7,257 bases of DNA from Clostridia bacterium (GCA_900754755.1 CAAEEC010000229.1:1-7257); one strand, 5' to 3'; counted from the first letter of the stretch, positions 1-6,693 are shown. Translations and numbers: made by a program. Notes: generated from the letters alone by a model not told the origin.

Positions 1-891
1 GAGGCGCAACTGGAATATGGCGCGGAAGAGTATTTTGCCCTGTTCAACAATGAAAACTGCCGCTACAATCCCGCGGAATACGTGCAGCCCTTCCTGTCCT
101 GTTTTTGCGAGGACTGTATCGAGCGCGGATTGGACATCAACGCGGGCGGCGCGCGCTATCCCTCGGTACACGGTGCGGCGCTCATGGGCGTGGGCACGGT
201 TTGCGATTCGCTCGCAGCGGTCGATAAAGTGGTGTTTTGCGACCGCGCGGCCACGCTTAGTGAACTCGCGGATGCCCTGCGGGCCAATTTCGCAGGGTAC
301 GAGGCGCTGCGAGAGAAATTGCTCGCCGCGCCGAAATACGGCAACAACGACCCGTTCGTGGACCGCTATGCCGTGTGGTTTGTGGATTTCCTATATGGTT
401 TGTTTTCGCGCTATAGGACGCACGACGGCGGCAGAATCTATATCGCGATGGCGGCAAACACGAGCAATATTTGGGCGGGGCGCGAAATCGCCGCTACGCC
501 CGATGGACGACTTGCGGGCGAGCCGCTCTCCGATGCGGCGTCTCCCACCTATGGGCGCGACCGCCATGGCGTTACCGAGGTCGTCAACAGCGTTACCAAG
601 CCCGATTACACCAAAGTGGCCTGCGGCACGGTGGTGAACCAAAAGTTCACGCCTTCCGCGTTCGAAGGCAAAAACCGCGATAAGCTCCGCGCGCTGCTCC
701 GCGTGTATTTCCGCAAAGGCGGGCAGGAGATGCAAATCAATTCCACATCGCGCGAGGTGCTGCTCGACGCGATGGAACACCCCGAACAATACCAAAGCCT
801 CGTGGTGCGCGTATCGGGTTTTTCCGCCTTTTTCGTCACGCTCGACCGCAGTGTGCAGCTCGACATTCTGAGCCGCACGCAGCAGGAGTAG
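1..891 (+). CDS. Glycyl radical enzyme (PFL/dehydratase superfamily), C-terminal part
   Basis: The frame is open from base 1 to a TAG stop, so 296 C-terminal residues are visible and the 5' end lies outside the window. Seen: a GGARY motif (145-159) followed by a Gly/Ala-rich stretch and CDSLAAVDKVVF, typical of the radical-enzyme barrel. Near the C-terminus is the glycyl-radical loop VVRVSGFSAFF, whose radical Gly is codon 817-819, 23 residues from the end as usual for the family. Known: these homodimers hold a Gly radical that passes to an active-site Cys, which activates the substrate for C-C, C-O, C-N or C-S bond chemistry. The catalytic Cys loop should lie upstream and is not visible, so subclass and substrate cannot be assigned. 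The downstream activase (3-nt gap) and dehydrogenase suggest an operon. The family is near certain. The label pyruvate formate-lyase proper is doubtful, because a diol/polyol dehydratase or other lyase would look the same here. Confidence 0.93.
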   Translation, partial: EAQLEYGAEEYFALFNNENCRYNPAEYVQPFLSCFCEDCIERGLDINAGGARYPSVHGAALMGVGTVCDSLAAVDKVVFCDRAATLSELADALRANFAGYEALREKLLAAPKYGNNDPFVDRYAVWFVDFLYGLFSRYRTHDGGRIYIAMAANTSNIWAGREIAATPDGRLAGEPLSDAASPTYGRDRHGVTEVVNSVTKPDYTKVACGTVVNQKFTPSAFEGKNRDKLRALLRVYFRKGGQEMQINSTSREVLLDAMEHPEQYQSLVVRVSGFSAFFVTLDRSVQLDILSRTQQE

Positions 892-894
892 CCC

Positions 895-1683
895 ATGGAC
901 GGCATGTACGCCGCGGGAGAAACCCGGCTGAACATCTCCGACATTCAGCACTATTCCACCGGCGATGGCGACGGCATACGCACCACCGTTTTCTTCAAGG
1001 GATGCAATTTGCGTTGTCCTTGGTGCCACAATCCAGAGACTCTTTCATCCCTCCCACAGAGATTGCGCGAAGGCAATCGCGAACGGCTTTGCGGCCGGTG
1101 GATGGCGGTGGAAGAGGTGCTTGAGGAAATCCTCTGGGACGTGGATTTCTATCGCGAGAGCGGCGGCGGCGCGACCCTTTCGGGCGGCGAAGTTTTGCTT
1201 CAGGCGGCGGGCGCGGCGGAACTTTGCCGGCGGCTCAGAGAGAGGGGCATATCCGTGGTGATCGATACGGCGGGGGACGTTCCCTACAGCGCCTTTGCGC
1301 CGCTCAACCGGCTGGGCGTGGAGTATTTTTACGATTGGAAAGCCTGCCCGGCGGAGTATGAACGCGTTATTGGCGGAAATCCCGTTCGCATATACGAGAA
1401 TCTCGTGCGGTTGGTTGCGGATGGACAGCGCGTGCGGGTGCGCGTCCCGCTGATTCCAGGCCTAAATGACGCGCCGGAGTACATTGCGGCGATGAGCGAG
1501 CCATTGTTGAAAGCACGGGTGACGAGCGTTGAACTCTTGCCATTCCACCGGCTCGGCAGCGCGAAGTATGCCGCGCTCGGGCTGGAATATCCATATAAAA
1601 ACGTGTTGCCGCCCACGCGCGCGGAAATCGCGGCAGCAGTGGCGGCGTATGCCGAGCATTTTGCCGTCACGGTTGGCGGTTGA
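895..1683 (+). CDS. Glycyl radical enzyme activating enzyme (radical SAM)
   Basis: A 262-residue activase that uses a [4Fe-4S] cluster and S-adenosylmethionine to install the glycyl radical on its partner. Seen: the CxxxCxxC cluster motif at C37, C41 and C44 (KGCNLRCPWCHNPE), preceded by a DGDGIRTTVFF stretch like the family's DGPGIRT. TLSGGEVLLQ (about 94-103) is the SAM-binding segment. VRVPLIPGLND (about residues 181-191) matches the later barrel strands. Most activases of non-PFL glycyl radical enzymes carry a ferredoxin-like insert with two CxxC-rich clusters. Here only about 25 residues with a single Cys separate the cluster motif from MAVEEVLEEI, so the protein has the short PflA-like architecture. 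The start at 895 is supported by GGAG at 885-888, 6 nt upstream and overlapping the end of the preceding gene. An in-frame ATG at 904 is less well placed. Close spacing implies translational coupling to the partner. Confidence 0.94.
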   Translation: MDGMYAAGETRLNISDIQHYSTGDGDGIRTTVFFKGCNLRCPWCHNPETLSSLPQRLREGNRERLCGRWMAVEEVLEEILWDVDFYRESGGGATLSGGEVLLQAAGAAELCRRLRERGISVVIDTAGDVPYSAFAPLNRLGVEYFYDWKACPAEYERVIGGNPVRIYENLVRLVADGQRVRVRVPLIPGLNDAPEYIAAMSEPLLKARVTSVELLPFHRLGSAKYAALGLEYPYKNVLPPTRAEIAAAVAAYAEHFAVTVGG

Positions 1684-1722
1684 CGGTTTTCAACACATAA
1701 TTCAAAGAAGGGATGAAATACA

Positions 1723-2817
1723 ATGAAAGCGAAAGCAGCGGTATTTATGGGCGCGAAGAAACCTTTTGAGGTGCGCGAGTTCGACGTTGTCGCGCCGCCG
1801 AAAGGGTATGGGCGGTGCCGGTTGATCGCCAGCGGCGTGTGCGGCACCGATTTGCACATTTGGCGCGGCTTGCTCGATGCGCCCGCGCCCAGCATCATTG
1901 GGCACGAATTTGTCGGTAGGCTCGACGCGCTGAATCCCGCCAGTGGGGAGACGTATGGCCTCAAGGCGGGCGATGCCGTGATCGCCGATATCGCGGCGCC
2001 GTGCGGTGAGTGCAAGCTCTGCCGCGCAGGCGACGATGCCAACTGCGTTCGCATGGGCGTGACGAACGGCGGGGATATCGGCAAGCCGCCCTATCTATAC
2101 GGCGGTTATGCGGAAGTGAATTTTACGCCGCTTGCCAACCTGATTAAGATTCCCGATGGTTTGGATCCAGTGGCGGTGAGCGTATTCGCCTGCCCAGGGC
2201 CCACGGCCATGCACGCCTTTGCCCTGGCGCGGAAAGCTGGAATCGAACTGGATACCGTTGAGAGCGCGGTTGTGCAGGGACTTGGGCCCGTGGGACTGTA
2301 TTCTCTTCTATATTTGAAGGCGCTTGGCATCCGGCGGGTGTTTGCCATCACCTCTGGCCGGAACGAGGCACGCGAACGGATTGCGCACGAGTTTGGCGCG
2401 GAGCGGGTGTTTGCCCTGTCTTCACAGGCGGCGGAGGAAATCAATGCGGAGATTCTCCGCGAAACCGGCGGGCTGGGGGTGGATTTGGCGATTGAGGCGT
2501 CGGGCGCACCATCCGCCTTTGCCGAGGGACTCGACCTGCTGCGCAATCGCGGCGTATATCTTGTGCCGGGCCAGTATTCCAGCAGCGGCACGGTCGCCAT
2601 TCATCCGGAGAGCATCACCTTCAAGGCGTTGCACATCATCGGTTCGTCGCAGTATTCATTCGGTGATGTGCGGGCCTATCTCGCTTTCCTCGAAGCGCAT
2701 CCGGAGCTTCTGGGCAAAATCCTTGCGCTTGCGGCGAAGTACAAAGTGGAAGAGGTTAATGCCGCGTTTTCGGATATGGAAAAGCGGCGCAACATAAAGA
2801 CGGTATTGGTTCCGTGA
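1723..2817 (+). CDS. Zinc-dependent medium-chain alcohol dehydrogenase
   Basis: A 364-residue cytosolic oxidoreductase of the MDR superfamily (alcohol, polyol or threonine dehydrogenase type), interconverting a secondary or primary alcohol and its carbonyl. Seen: catalytic zinc ligands C40 (GVCGTD) and H61-E62 (GHEF), with C157 (FACPGP) as the likely third ligand. Four structural-zinc cysteines lie at C94, C97, C100 and C108. The Rossmann fold begins at residue 183 with VQGLGPVGLYS (G186, G188, G191). After the second Rossmann strand the sequence reads AITSGRNEAR, with Ser/Arg where NAD enzymes usually have Asp, which hints at NADP(H). Length is normal. An AAGGGA site about 9 nt upstream supports the ATG. 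The gene lies 39 nt after the activase and before a strong hairpin, so it is probably the last gene of the operon and acts on the radical enzyme's substrate or product. The exact substrate is not readable. Confidence 0.92.
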   Translation: MKAKAAVFMGAKKPFEVREFDVVAPPKGYGRCRLIASGVCGTDLHIWRGLLDAPAPSIIGHEFVGRLDALNPASGETYGLKAGDAVIADIAAPCGECKLCRAGDDANCVRMGVTNGGDIGKPPYLYGGYAEVNFTPLANLIKIPDGLDPVAVSVFACPGPTAMHAFALARKAGIELDTVESAVVQGLGPVGLYSLLYLKALGIRRVFAITSGRNEARERIAHEFGAERVFALSSQAAEEINAEILRETGGLGVDLAIEASGAPSAFAEGLDLLRNRGVYLVPGQYSSSGTVAIHPESITFKALHIIGSSQYSFGDVRAYLAFLEAHPELLGKILALAAKYKVEEVNAAFSDMEKRRNIKTVLVP

Positions 2818-2841
2818 AATCGGTTGATCCGAAATGGGACA

Positions 2842-2876
2842 TTCGCCCCTGCGTTCTTGCCGAACGCAGGGGCGAA
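2842..2876 (+). terminator. Perfect 15-bp hairpin after the dehydrogenase operon
   Basis: Arms TTCGCCCCTGCGTTC (2842-2856) and GAACGCAGGGGCGAA (2862-2876) are exact reverse complements around a 5-nt TTGCC loop, 24 nt after the dehydrogenase stop. The stem is very stable, but no T-run follows on either strand, so it is not a canonical intrinsic terminator. It may end or stabilise the operon mRNA, or be a copy of a dispersed palindromic intergenic repeat. The inverted repeat is certain; its function is inferred. Confidence 0.6.
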
Positions 2877-2895
2877 ACAATGGAAGCGGCGGGGA

Positions 2896-2924
2896 TTTAC
2901 AAACAGGGAATCCAATGGTACAAT
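2896..2924 (+). promoter_or_regulatory. Sigma70-type promoter for glycerate kinase
   Basis: A -35 box TTTACA (2896-2901, five of six consensus bases) lies 17 nt from a -10 box TACAAT (2919-2924, five of six). An extended -10 TG sits at 2916-2917, one base before the -10. Transcription should start near 2931, about 50 nt before the kinase ATG. It follows the operon hairpin, so the kinase appears to be separately transcribed. Confidence 0.72.
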
Positions 2925-2963
2925 AGAAACGCAAAAGATGGATTCATTGTGGCAAGCGCAGGA

Positions 2964-2973
2964 AAGAAGGCGG
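2964..2973 (+). promoter_or_regulatory. Ribosome binding site fixing the glycerate kinase start
   Basis: AAGAAGGCGG ends 6 nt before ATG 2980. The in-frame upstream ATG at 2938 has no comparable site, and the longer open frame from 2824 begins upstream of the predicted transcription start. This site therefore supports 2980 as the true start. Confidence 0.75.
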
Positions 2974-2979
2974 AAAAAG

Positions 2980-4095
2980 ATGAAAATCGTGATCGCCCCT
3001 GATTCTTTTAAAGGCTCTTTGAGCGCGGCGAAGCTGGCGGACATTGTGGAAAAGGCGGCAAAGGAACGATTTCCTCGTGCCGTGGCGATAAAAATCCCCA
3101 TTGCCGATGGCGGAGAAGGCACGCTGGATGCGCTGCTGATGGCGGTGGGCGGCGAAAAAAAGCGCGCTCGGGTGACAGGACCGGATGGCAAGCCGCTGTG
3201 GGCGGAATACGCGCGCCTTTCGGATGGTTCCTTTGCCATTGAGCTTGCGCAGTGCGCCGCGCTCACGCAAATGCAACCGCTCGACCCCATGCGCGCCACC
3301 ACGCTGGGGGTAGGCGAACTGATGCGCGCGGCTTTGCGGGACGGCGCGCGCAAATTGCGCATTGGCATTGGCGGCAGCGCCACCAACGATGGCGGCATGG
3401 GGCTGCTAAATGGGTTGGGCATGCGGTTTTTGGACGCGGAAGGGCGGGAGTTGTATCCCTGCGGCGCTTCGCTGGGCAAAGTGGCGCGGCTGGACGATTC
3501 TGGACTGGACGCGCGCCTGAAAGCGGTGGAAATTACGGTGCTATGCGATGTGAGCAATCCGCTCCTGGGCGAATCTGGCGCGGCGCGCGTGTACGCGCCG
3601 CAAAAAGGCGCGGATGCCGCCATGGTCGAGGCTTTGGAAGCCGGCATGGCGCATTATGCCAGTGTGCTCGGGCGGGAAACGGTGAATTTCCCTGGCGCGG
3701 GCGCGGCAGGCGGCGTTGGCGCGGCATTGGGCGGCGTGCTGGGCGCAAAGATGCGGCCGGGCATCGATGTGGTGCTGGAAATGGCGAACTTTGACGCGCA
3801 TCTCGCGGATTGCGCGCTCGTGATTACGGGGGAAGGGCGCATGGACGGGCAATCCGTCAAGTTTGGCAAGGCGGCGGCTGGCGTGGCGGCGCGCGCGGGC
3901 AATGTGCCGGTTGTCGCGTTGGTGGGCGGCATAGGGCCGGGCGGCCAAGCGTTTGAAGAGCGGGAAAATCGCTTGATTGTGCCAATTGTGGATGGGCCCA
4001 TGCCGCTTGCGCAATCCATGCGGGAAGCGGAAAGGCTTGCGTACGCCGCGGCCCGGCGGCTGTTTGGCGCGCTGCGGATGGGAATGCTTTTATAG
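2980..4095 (+). CDS. Glycerate kinase (type 1 / GarK-GlxK family)
   Basis: A 371-residue cytosolic kinase that phosphorylates glycerate with ATP; characterised relatives give 2-phosphoglycerate, which enters lower glycolysis. Seen: the signature N-terminus MKIVIAPDSFKGSLSA, then PIADGGEGT (40-48), the glycine-rich IGGSATNDGGMG (130-141), CDVSNPLLGESGAARVY (189-205) with PQKG just after, and ITGEGRMDGQS (282-292). All family blocks are present in order and the length is usual, so it should be intact. The frame is open back to 2824, but the family start, the binding site at 2964-2973 and the promoter at 2896-2924 all favour 2980. It lies downstream of a radical enzyme and dehydrogenase operon but behind a hairpin and its own promoter, so a link to that pathway (for example, glycerate as a product) is only possible. 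The following gene also has its own promoter, making this a probable single-gene unit. Confidence 0.95.
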   Translation: MKIVIAPDSFKGSLSAAKLADIVEKAAKERFPRAVAIKIPIADGGEGTLDALLMAVGGEKKRARVTGPDGKPLWAEYARLSDGSFAIELAQCAALTQMQPLDPMRATTLGVGELMRAALRDGARKLRIGIGGSATNDGGMGLLNGLGMRFLDAEGRELYPCGASLGKVARLDDSGLDARLKAVEITVLCDVSNPLLGESGAARVYAPQKGADAAMVEALEAGMAHYASVLGRETVNFPGAGAAGGVGAALGGVLGAKMRPGIDVVLEMANFDAHLADCALVITGEGRMDGQSVKFGKAAAGVAARAGNVPVVALVGGIGPGGQAFEERENRLIVPIVDGPMPLAQSMREAERLAYAAARRLFGALRMGMLL

Positions 4096-4161
4096 GTGCG
4101 CCTACGCAATAAGGATGTTTCCTCTAGTAAAATCCAAAAAAGTTTTTGCGCATTTTCATGA

Positions 4162-4190
4162 TTGTTTTCCGAGGGAAAATGGTTTATAAT
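4162..4190 (+). promoter_or_regulatory. Promoter for the PPK2-family gene
   Basis: A perfect TATAAT (4185-4190) is spaced 17 nt from a weaker TTGTTT (4162-4167, three of six matches to TTGACA). The predicted start near 4197 leaves a leader of about 40 nt before ATG 4237. The surrounding 140-nt spacer is AT-rich compared with the genes on both sides. I see no canonical terminator for the preceding kinase in the spacer. Confidence 0.7.
4165..4179. promoter_or_regulatory. Palindrome between the -35 and -10 boxes (possible operator)
   Basis: TTTTCC (4165-4170) and GGAAAA (4174-4179) form a perfect inverted repeat around GAG. It overlaps the end of the -35 box and fills most of the promoter spacer, where a bound repressor would block polymerase. 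The repeat is short, so chance is possible. Operator function is inferred from position alone. Confidence 0.35.
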
Positions 4191-4224
4191 GGAAACAACC
4201 GGATAGAGACAGAATTTACAAAGC

Positions 4225-4233
4225 AGGGGTGAG
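4225..4233 (+). promoter_or_regulatory. Ribosome binding site of the PPK2-family gene
   Basis: AGGGGTGAG closely resembles the AGGAGGTGA anti-16S complement and ends 3 nt before ATG 4237, with its GGGG core 7 nt away. It supports efficient translation from that start. Confidence 0.7.
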
Positions 4234-4236
4234 AGC

Positions 4237-5712
4237 ATGTTTGAAAAACTGGCGCGCGTTCCCATCGAGAGCGAAAAATCTGCGATTAAGGCGGAAATCT
4301 CCGCGCTGAAATCCAGGTTGACCATTCAGCAGCAGCAAATCAAGCAGGCCAAGTTGCCGGTTGTGGTTCTCATCGAGGGCTGGGGGGCCGCGGGCAAGGG
4401 CAGCCTGATCAGCGACATCATTCTCAACATCGACCCTCGTTCCTTCAACGTGTTTTCCATCAATCCGCCCACGGAAGAAGAAAGCCGCCATCCCTTTTTG
4501 TGGCGGTATTTCCAGAAAATCCCCGAGGCGGGGCAGTTCGTGTTTTTTGATTCCGGCTGGTATGGCGAAACGGTGCAAAATCGCATGGACGATGCGCTTA
4601 GCGGCAAGGAATACCGCCGCAGGATTCAGAGCATCAACAATTTCGAGCGGCAGCTTTCGGACAACGGCTATTTGGTGGTGAAGTTTTTCCTGCACATCCC
4701 CAAAAAGATTCAGGACGAGCGCTTCGAAAAGCTGCTTTCCTCCAAAAATACCGAATGGCGCGTTTCCAAAGCCGATAAGCGGGAAAACAAGCATTATGAG
4801 GAATACGCCAGCGCTTGGGATGAATTGATGGACAAAACGGATACCGCCGCCGCGCCCTGGCACATCATCGACGGCAGCGAGCGCGCAAAGTGGCTGGAAG
4901 TCTATCGCGTGCTCACCAAGGCCATCGACGCGGCGCTGGCGGGGGAACGCCCCGCGTGCGCTCCGGCAGAAGAAAAATTCCCGCTGCGGTCCATGCCGCT
5001 TTTGTGCGACGTGTTTTTGCAGCAAGAGGTGGAGGAAGACGATTACCGCTCTCGTTTGAAAGAGGCGCAGAGTCGCTTGGGCGACCTTCACAACCGCATT
5101 TACCGCCAGAAGATACCGGTTATTTTGGTCTATGAAGGCTGGGACGCGGCGGGCAAAGGCGGCAACATCAAGCGTGTGGCGGCGGCCTTGGATCCCCGGG
5201 GCTATGAGGTGGTGCCCATCGCTTCGCCGGATAAACACGAGCTTTCCCGGCACTATCTATGGCGCTTCTGGAACCACATTCCCAAAACCGGGCATATCGC
5301 CATCTTTGACCGCAGTTGGTACGGCCGGGTGATGGTGGAGCGCATCGAGGGCTTGTGCGGCGACGCCTGGAAGCGCGCGTACCGGGAGATGAATGAGTTT
5401 GAGAAGGAACTGAGCGATTGGGGCGCGGTGATCCTCAAATTCTGGCTGCACATCGATAAGGATACCCAGCTCGAGCGCTTTAGCGACCGGCAAAACACGC
5501 CGGAAAAGCGCTGGAAGATCACCGATGAGGATTGGCGCAATCGAGAAAAATGGGATCGATACGAAGTGGCCGTGAACGAAATGCTGCAAAAAACTTCCAC
5601 CGCATACGCGCCGTGGCACATCATCGAGTCCACGGATAAGAAATATGCCCGCCTAAAGGTGCTGGGGATCGTGATCGATGCGCTGGAGGCGGCGTTGAAA
5701 GAAAAGGAATAA
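4237..5712 (+). CDS. Two-domain PPK2-family kinase, probable polyphosphate:AMP phosphotransferase
   Basis: A 491-residue cytosolic protein with two PPK2 (P-loop) domains in tandem, about residues 15-235 and 265-485. Tandem-domain family members transfer phosphate from inorganic polyphosphate to AMP, giving ADP. Seen, C-terminal domain: Walker A GWDAAGKG (301-308), Walker B/lid IAIFDRSWYGRV (354-365; D358, R359) and the KRWKITDEDW lid segment (424-433), all canonical. Seen, N-terminal domain: Walker A GWGAAGKG (48-55) lacks the Asp found at D303, and FVFFDSGWYGE (101-111) lacks the Arg of DRSWY. This half is probably non-catalytic or structural. Length fits the two-domain subfamily. A short helical, Gln-rich N-terminus (QQQQIKQ, 31-37) precedes the first P-loop. 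The gene has its own promoter and good ribosome binding site, and nothing around it suggests co-transcription with the kinase. It probably serves nucleotide or energy homeostasis; ADP phosphorylation is an alternative activity. Confidence 0.93.
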   Translation: MFEKLARVPIESEKSAIKAEISALKSRLTIQQQQIKQAKLPVVVLIEGWGAAGKGSLISDIILNIDPRSFNVFSINPPTEEESRHPFLWRYFQKIPEAGQFVFFDSGWYGETVQNRMDDALSGKEYRRRIQSINNFERQLSDNGYLVVKFFLHIPKKIQDERFEKLLSSKNTEWRVSKADKRENKHYEEYASAWDELMDKTDTAAAPWHIIDGSERAKWLEVYRVLTKAIDAALAGERPACAPAEEKFPLRSMPLLCDVFLQQEVEEDDYRSRLKEAQSRLGDLHNRIYRQKIPVILVYEGWDAAGKGGNIKRVAAALDPRGYEVVPIASPDKHELSRHYLWRFWNHIPKTGHIAIFDRSWYGRVMVERIEGLCGDAWKRAYREMNEFEKELSDWGAVILKFWLHIDKDTQLERFSDRQNTPEKRWKITDEDWRNREKWDRYEVAVNEMLQKTSTAYAPWHIIESTDKKYARLKVLGIVIDALEAALKEKE

Positions 5713-5774
5713 AGGGTACCTTTTCGCGACTGCGCAATACAGGCCGGATTTGCACCGGCAGAAAGAGGATATCT

Positions 5775-6599
5775 ATGAAAATTGGCTTTGTGGATTACTA
5801 TTTGGATGAGTGGCACGCGAACAATTATCCCCGATGGATTCGGGAAGCCTCCGGCGGGACAATGGAAGTGTCGCTGGCCTTTGGCCTGATCGATAGCCCG
5901 ATTGGCGGCCGCACGAACGCGCAGTGGTGCGCGGATATGGGCATTCCGCAGGCGAAAAGCATCGCAGAGGTGGTGGAAGCCTGCGATGCCATCGTGGTGC
6001 TGTCGCCGGACAATTGCGAAATGCACGAACAGCTCTGCCAGCTTCCACTGCGCTCGGGCAAGCCCGTGTATGTGGATAAGACGTTCGCGCCCGACCTGGA
6101 AACCGCGCAGCGCATTTTCGCCATTGCCGAAGAGAGCCATACGCCGTGCTATTCCACATCCGCCTTGCGCTATGCGGAGGAATATCAGGGGCTGGAGGGA
6201 ATCAAGGCCATTTCCACCTGGGGGCCGAACGAATTTGAGACCTATTCCATCCACCAGTTGGAACCCGTGATGATGTTGATGGGCGCGGATGCCGCGCGCG
6301 TGATGTATCTGCCGGGCGAGGGCTGGTATACGCTGGCCATTGAATTTGCCGATGGGCGCAAGGCCACGATCACCGGCTTTGCCCACGGGAGTCCCTTCCT
6401 CACCAACGTGGAAATGGAAACGGGCGCGAAGCTCATCGAGGTAAAGTCGGATTATTTCCATCACTTCATCGCGCACATGGTGGCGTTCTTCCGCGATCCG
6501 CAATTGGCCGTGCCGCACGCGGAAACCCTGCGGATTATGGCCGTGCGCGGCGCGGGGCTAAAGGCCATTGCCGCGCCGGGTACATGGGTGCGGGTGTGA
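5775..6599 (+). CDS. Gfo/Idh/MocA-like oxidoreductase, short atypical form
   Basis: A 274-residue predicted NAD(P)-dependent oxidoreductase of the sugar/inositol dehydrogenase superfamily; the usual length is 320-400. Seen: the Rossmann half has DAIVVLSPDN (71-80) and KPVYVDKTFAPD (96-107), matching the family's K-P-V-(Y/F)-(V/C)-E-K-P block with K102 in place. Then SIHQLEPVMMLMG (158-170) puts H160 at the usual catalytic His, followed by a beta-rich C-terminal half. Odd: the N-terminus reads MKIGFVDYYLDEWHANNYPRW, with no GxGxxG dinucleotide loop and an acidic/aromatic stretch instead. Cofactor use or binding geometry may therefore differ, or the protein may be non-enzymatic. AGAGGA 5 nt upstream supports the ATG. 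The gene lies 62 nt after the PPK2-family gene and could be co-transcribed with it; a terminator-like hairpin follows 18 nt after the stop. The superfamily call is good; the substrate is unknown. Confidence 0.8.
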   Translation: MKIGFVDYYLDEWHANNYPRWIREASGGTMEVSLAFGLIDSPIGGRTNAQWCADMGIPQAKSIAEVVEACDAIVVLSPDNCEMHEQLCQLPLRSGKPVYVDKTFAPDLETAQRIFAIAEESHTPCYSTSALRYAEEYQGLEGIKAISTWGPNEFETYSIHQLEPVMMLMGADAARVMYLPGEGWYTLAIEFADGRKATITGFAHGSPFLTNVEMETGAKLIEVKSDYFHHFIAHMVAFFRDPQLAVPHAETLRIMAVRGAGLKAIAAPGTWVRV

Positions 6600-6617
6600 C
6601 ACGGAAAACAAGACAGT

Positions 6618-6644
6618 GGCAGGCTCAAAAATTTTGAGCTTGCC
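6618..6644 (+). terminator. Terminator-like hairpin after the oxidoreductase gene
   Basis: GGCAGGCTCAAA (6618-6629) pairs with TTTGAGCTTGCC (6633-6644), giving 12 bp with one G-U wobble around a 3-nt loop. It starts 18 nt after the TGA at 6597-6599. ATTCTATTTAG follows, T-rich but not a clean T-run. On the minus strand the hairpin is followed by a moderately T-rich stretch too, so two-way function is possible. Position and structure support a transcript end. Confidence 0.6.
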
Positions 6645-6693
6645 ATTCTATTTAGCGATATTTGTATTCAAAATGCGGTGTGAGGCGATTCGA

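Noticed and set aside
391..1029. Minus-strand open frame over the radical enzyme and activase
   Set aside because: It is a shadow of two strongly supported plus-strand genes, with no ribosome binding site or motif.
5743..5759. Small hairpin GCCGG-7 nt-CCGGC before the oxidoreductase
   Set aside because: Only five base pairs and no T-run, in a 62-nt gap too short for a riboswitch. Chance is likely at this GC content.
4216..6518. Long open frames on the minus strand (4216-5253 and 5253-6518)
   Set aside because: They are antisense to the PPK2-family and oxidoreductase genes, whose plus-strand motifs are clear. Their proteins are rich in His/Arg/Pro with no recognisable domain.
6640..6670. Possible promoter for the ABC remnant (TTGCCA ... 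TATTCA)
   Set aside because: The -35 is good, but the only passable -10 is at 19-nt spacing with four of six matches, and the box overlaps the terminator stem.
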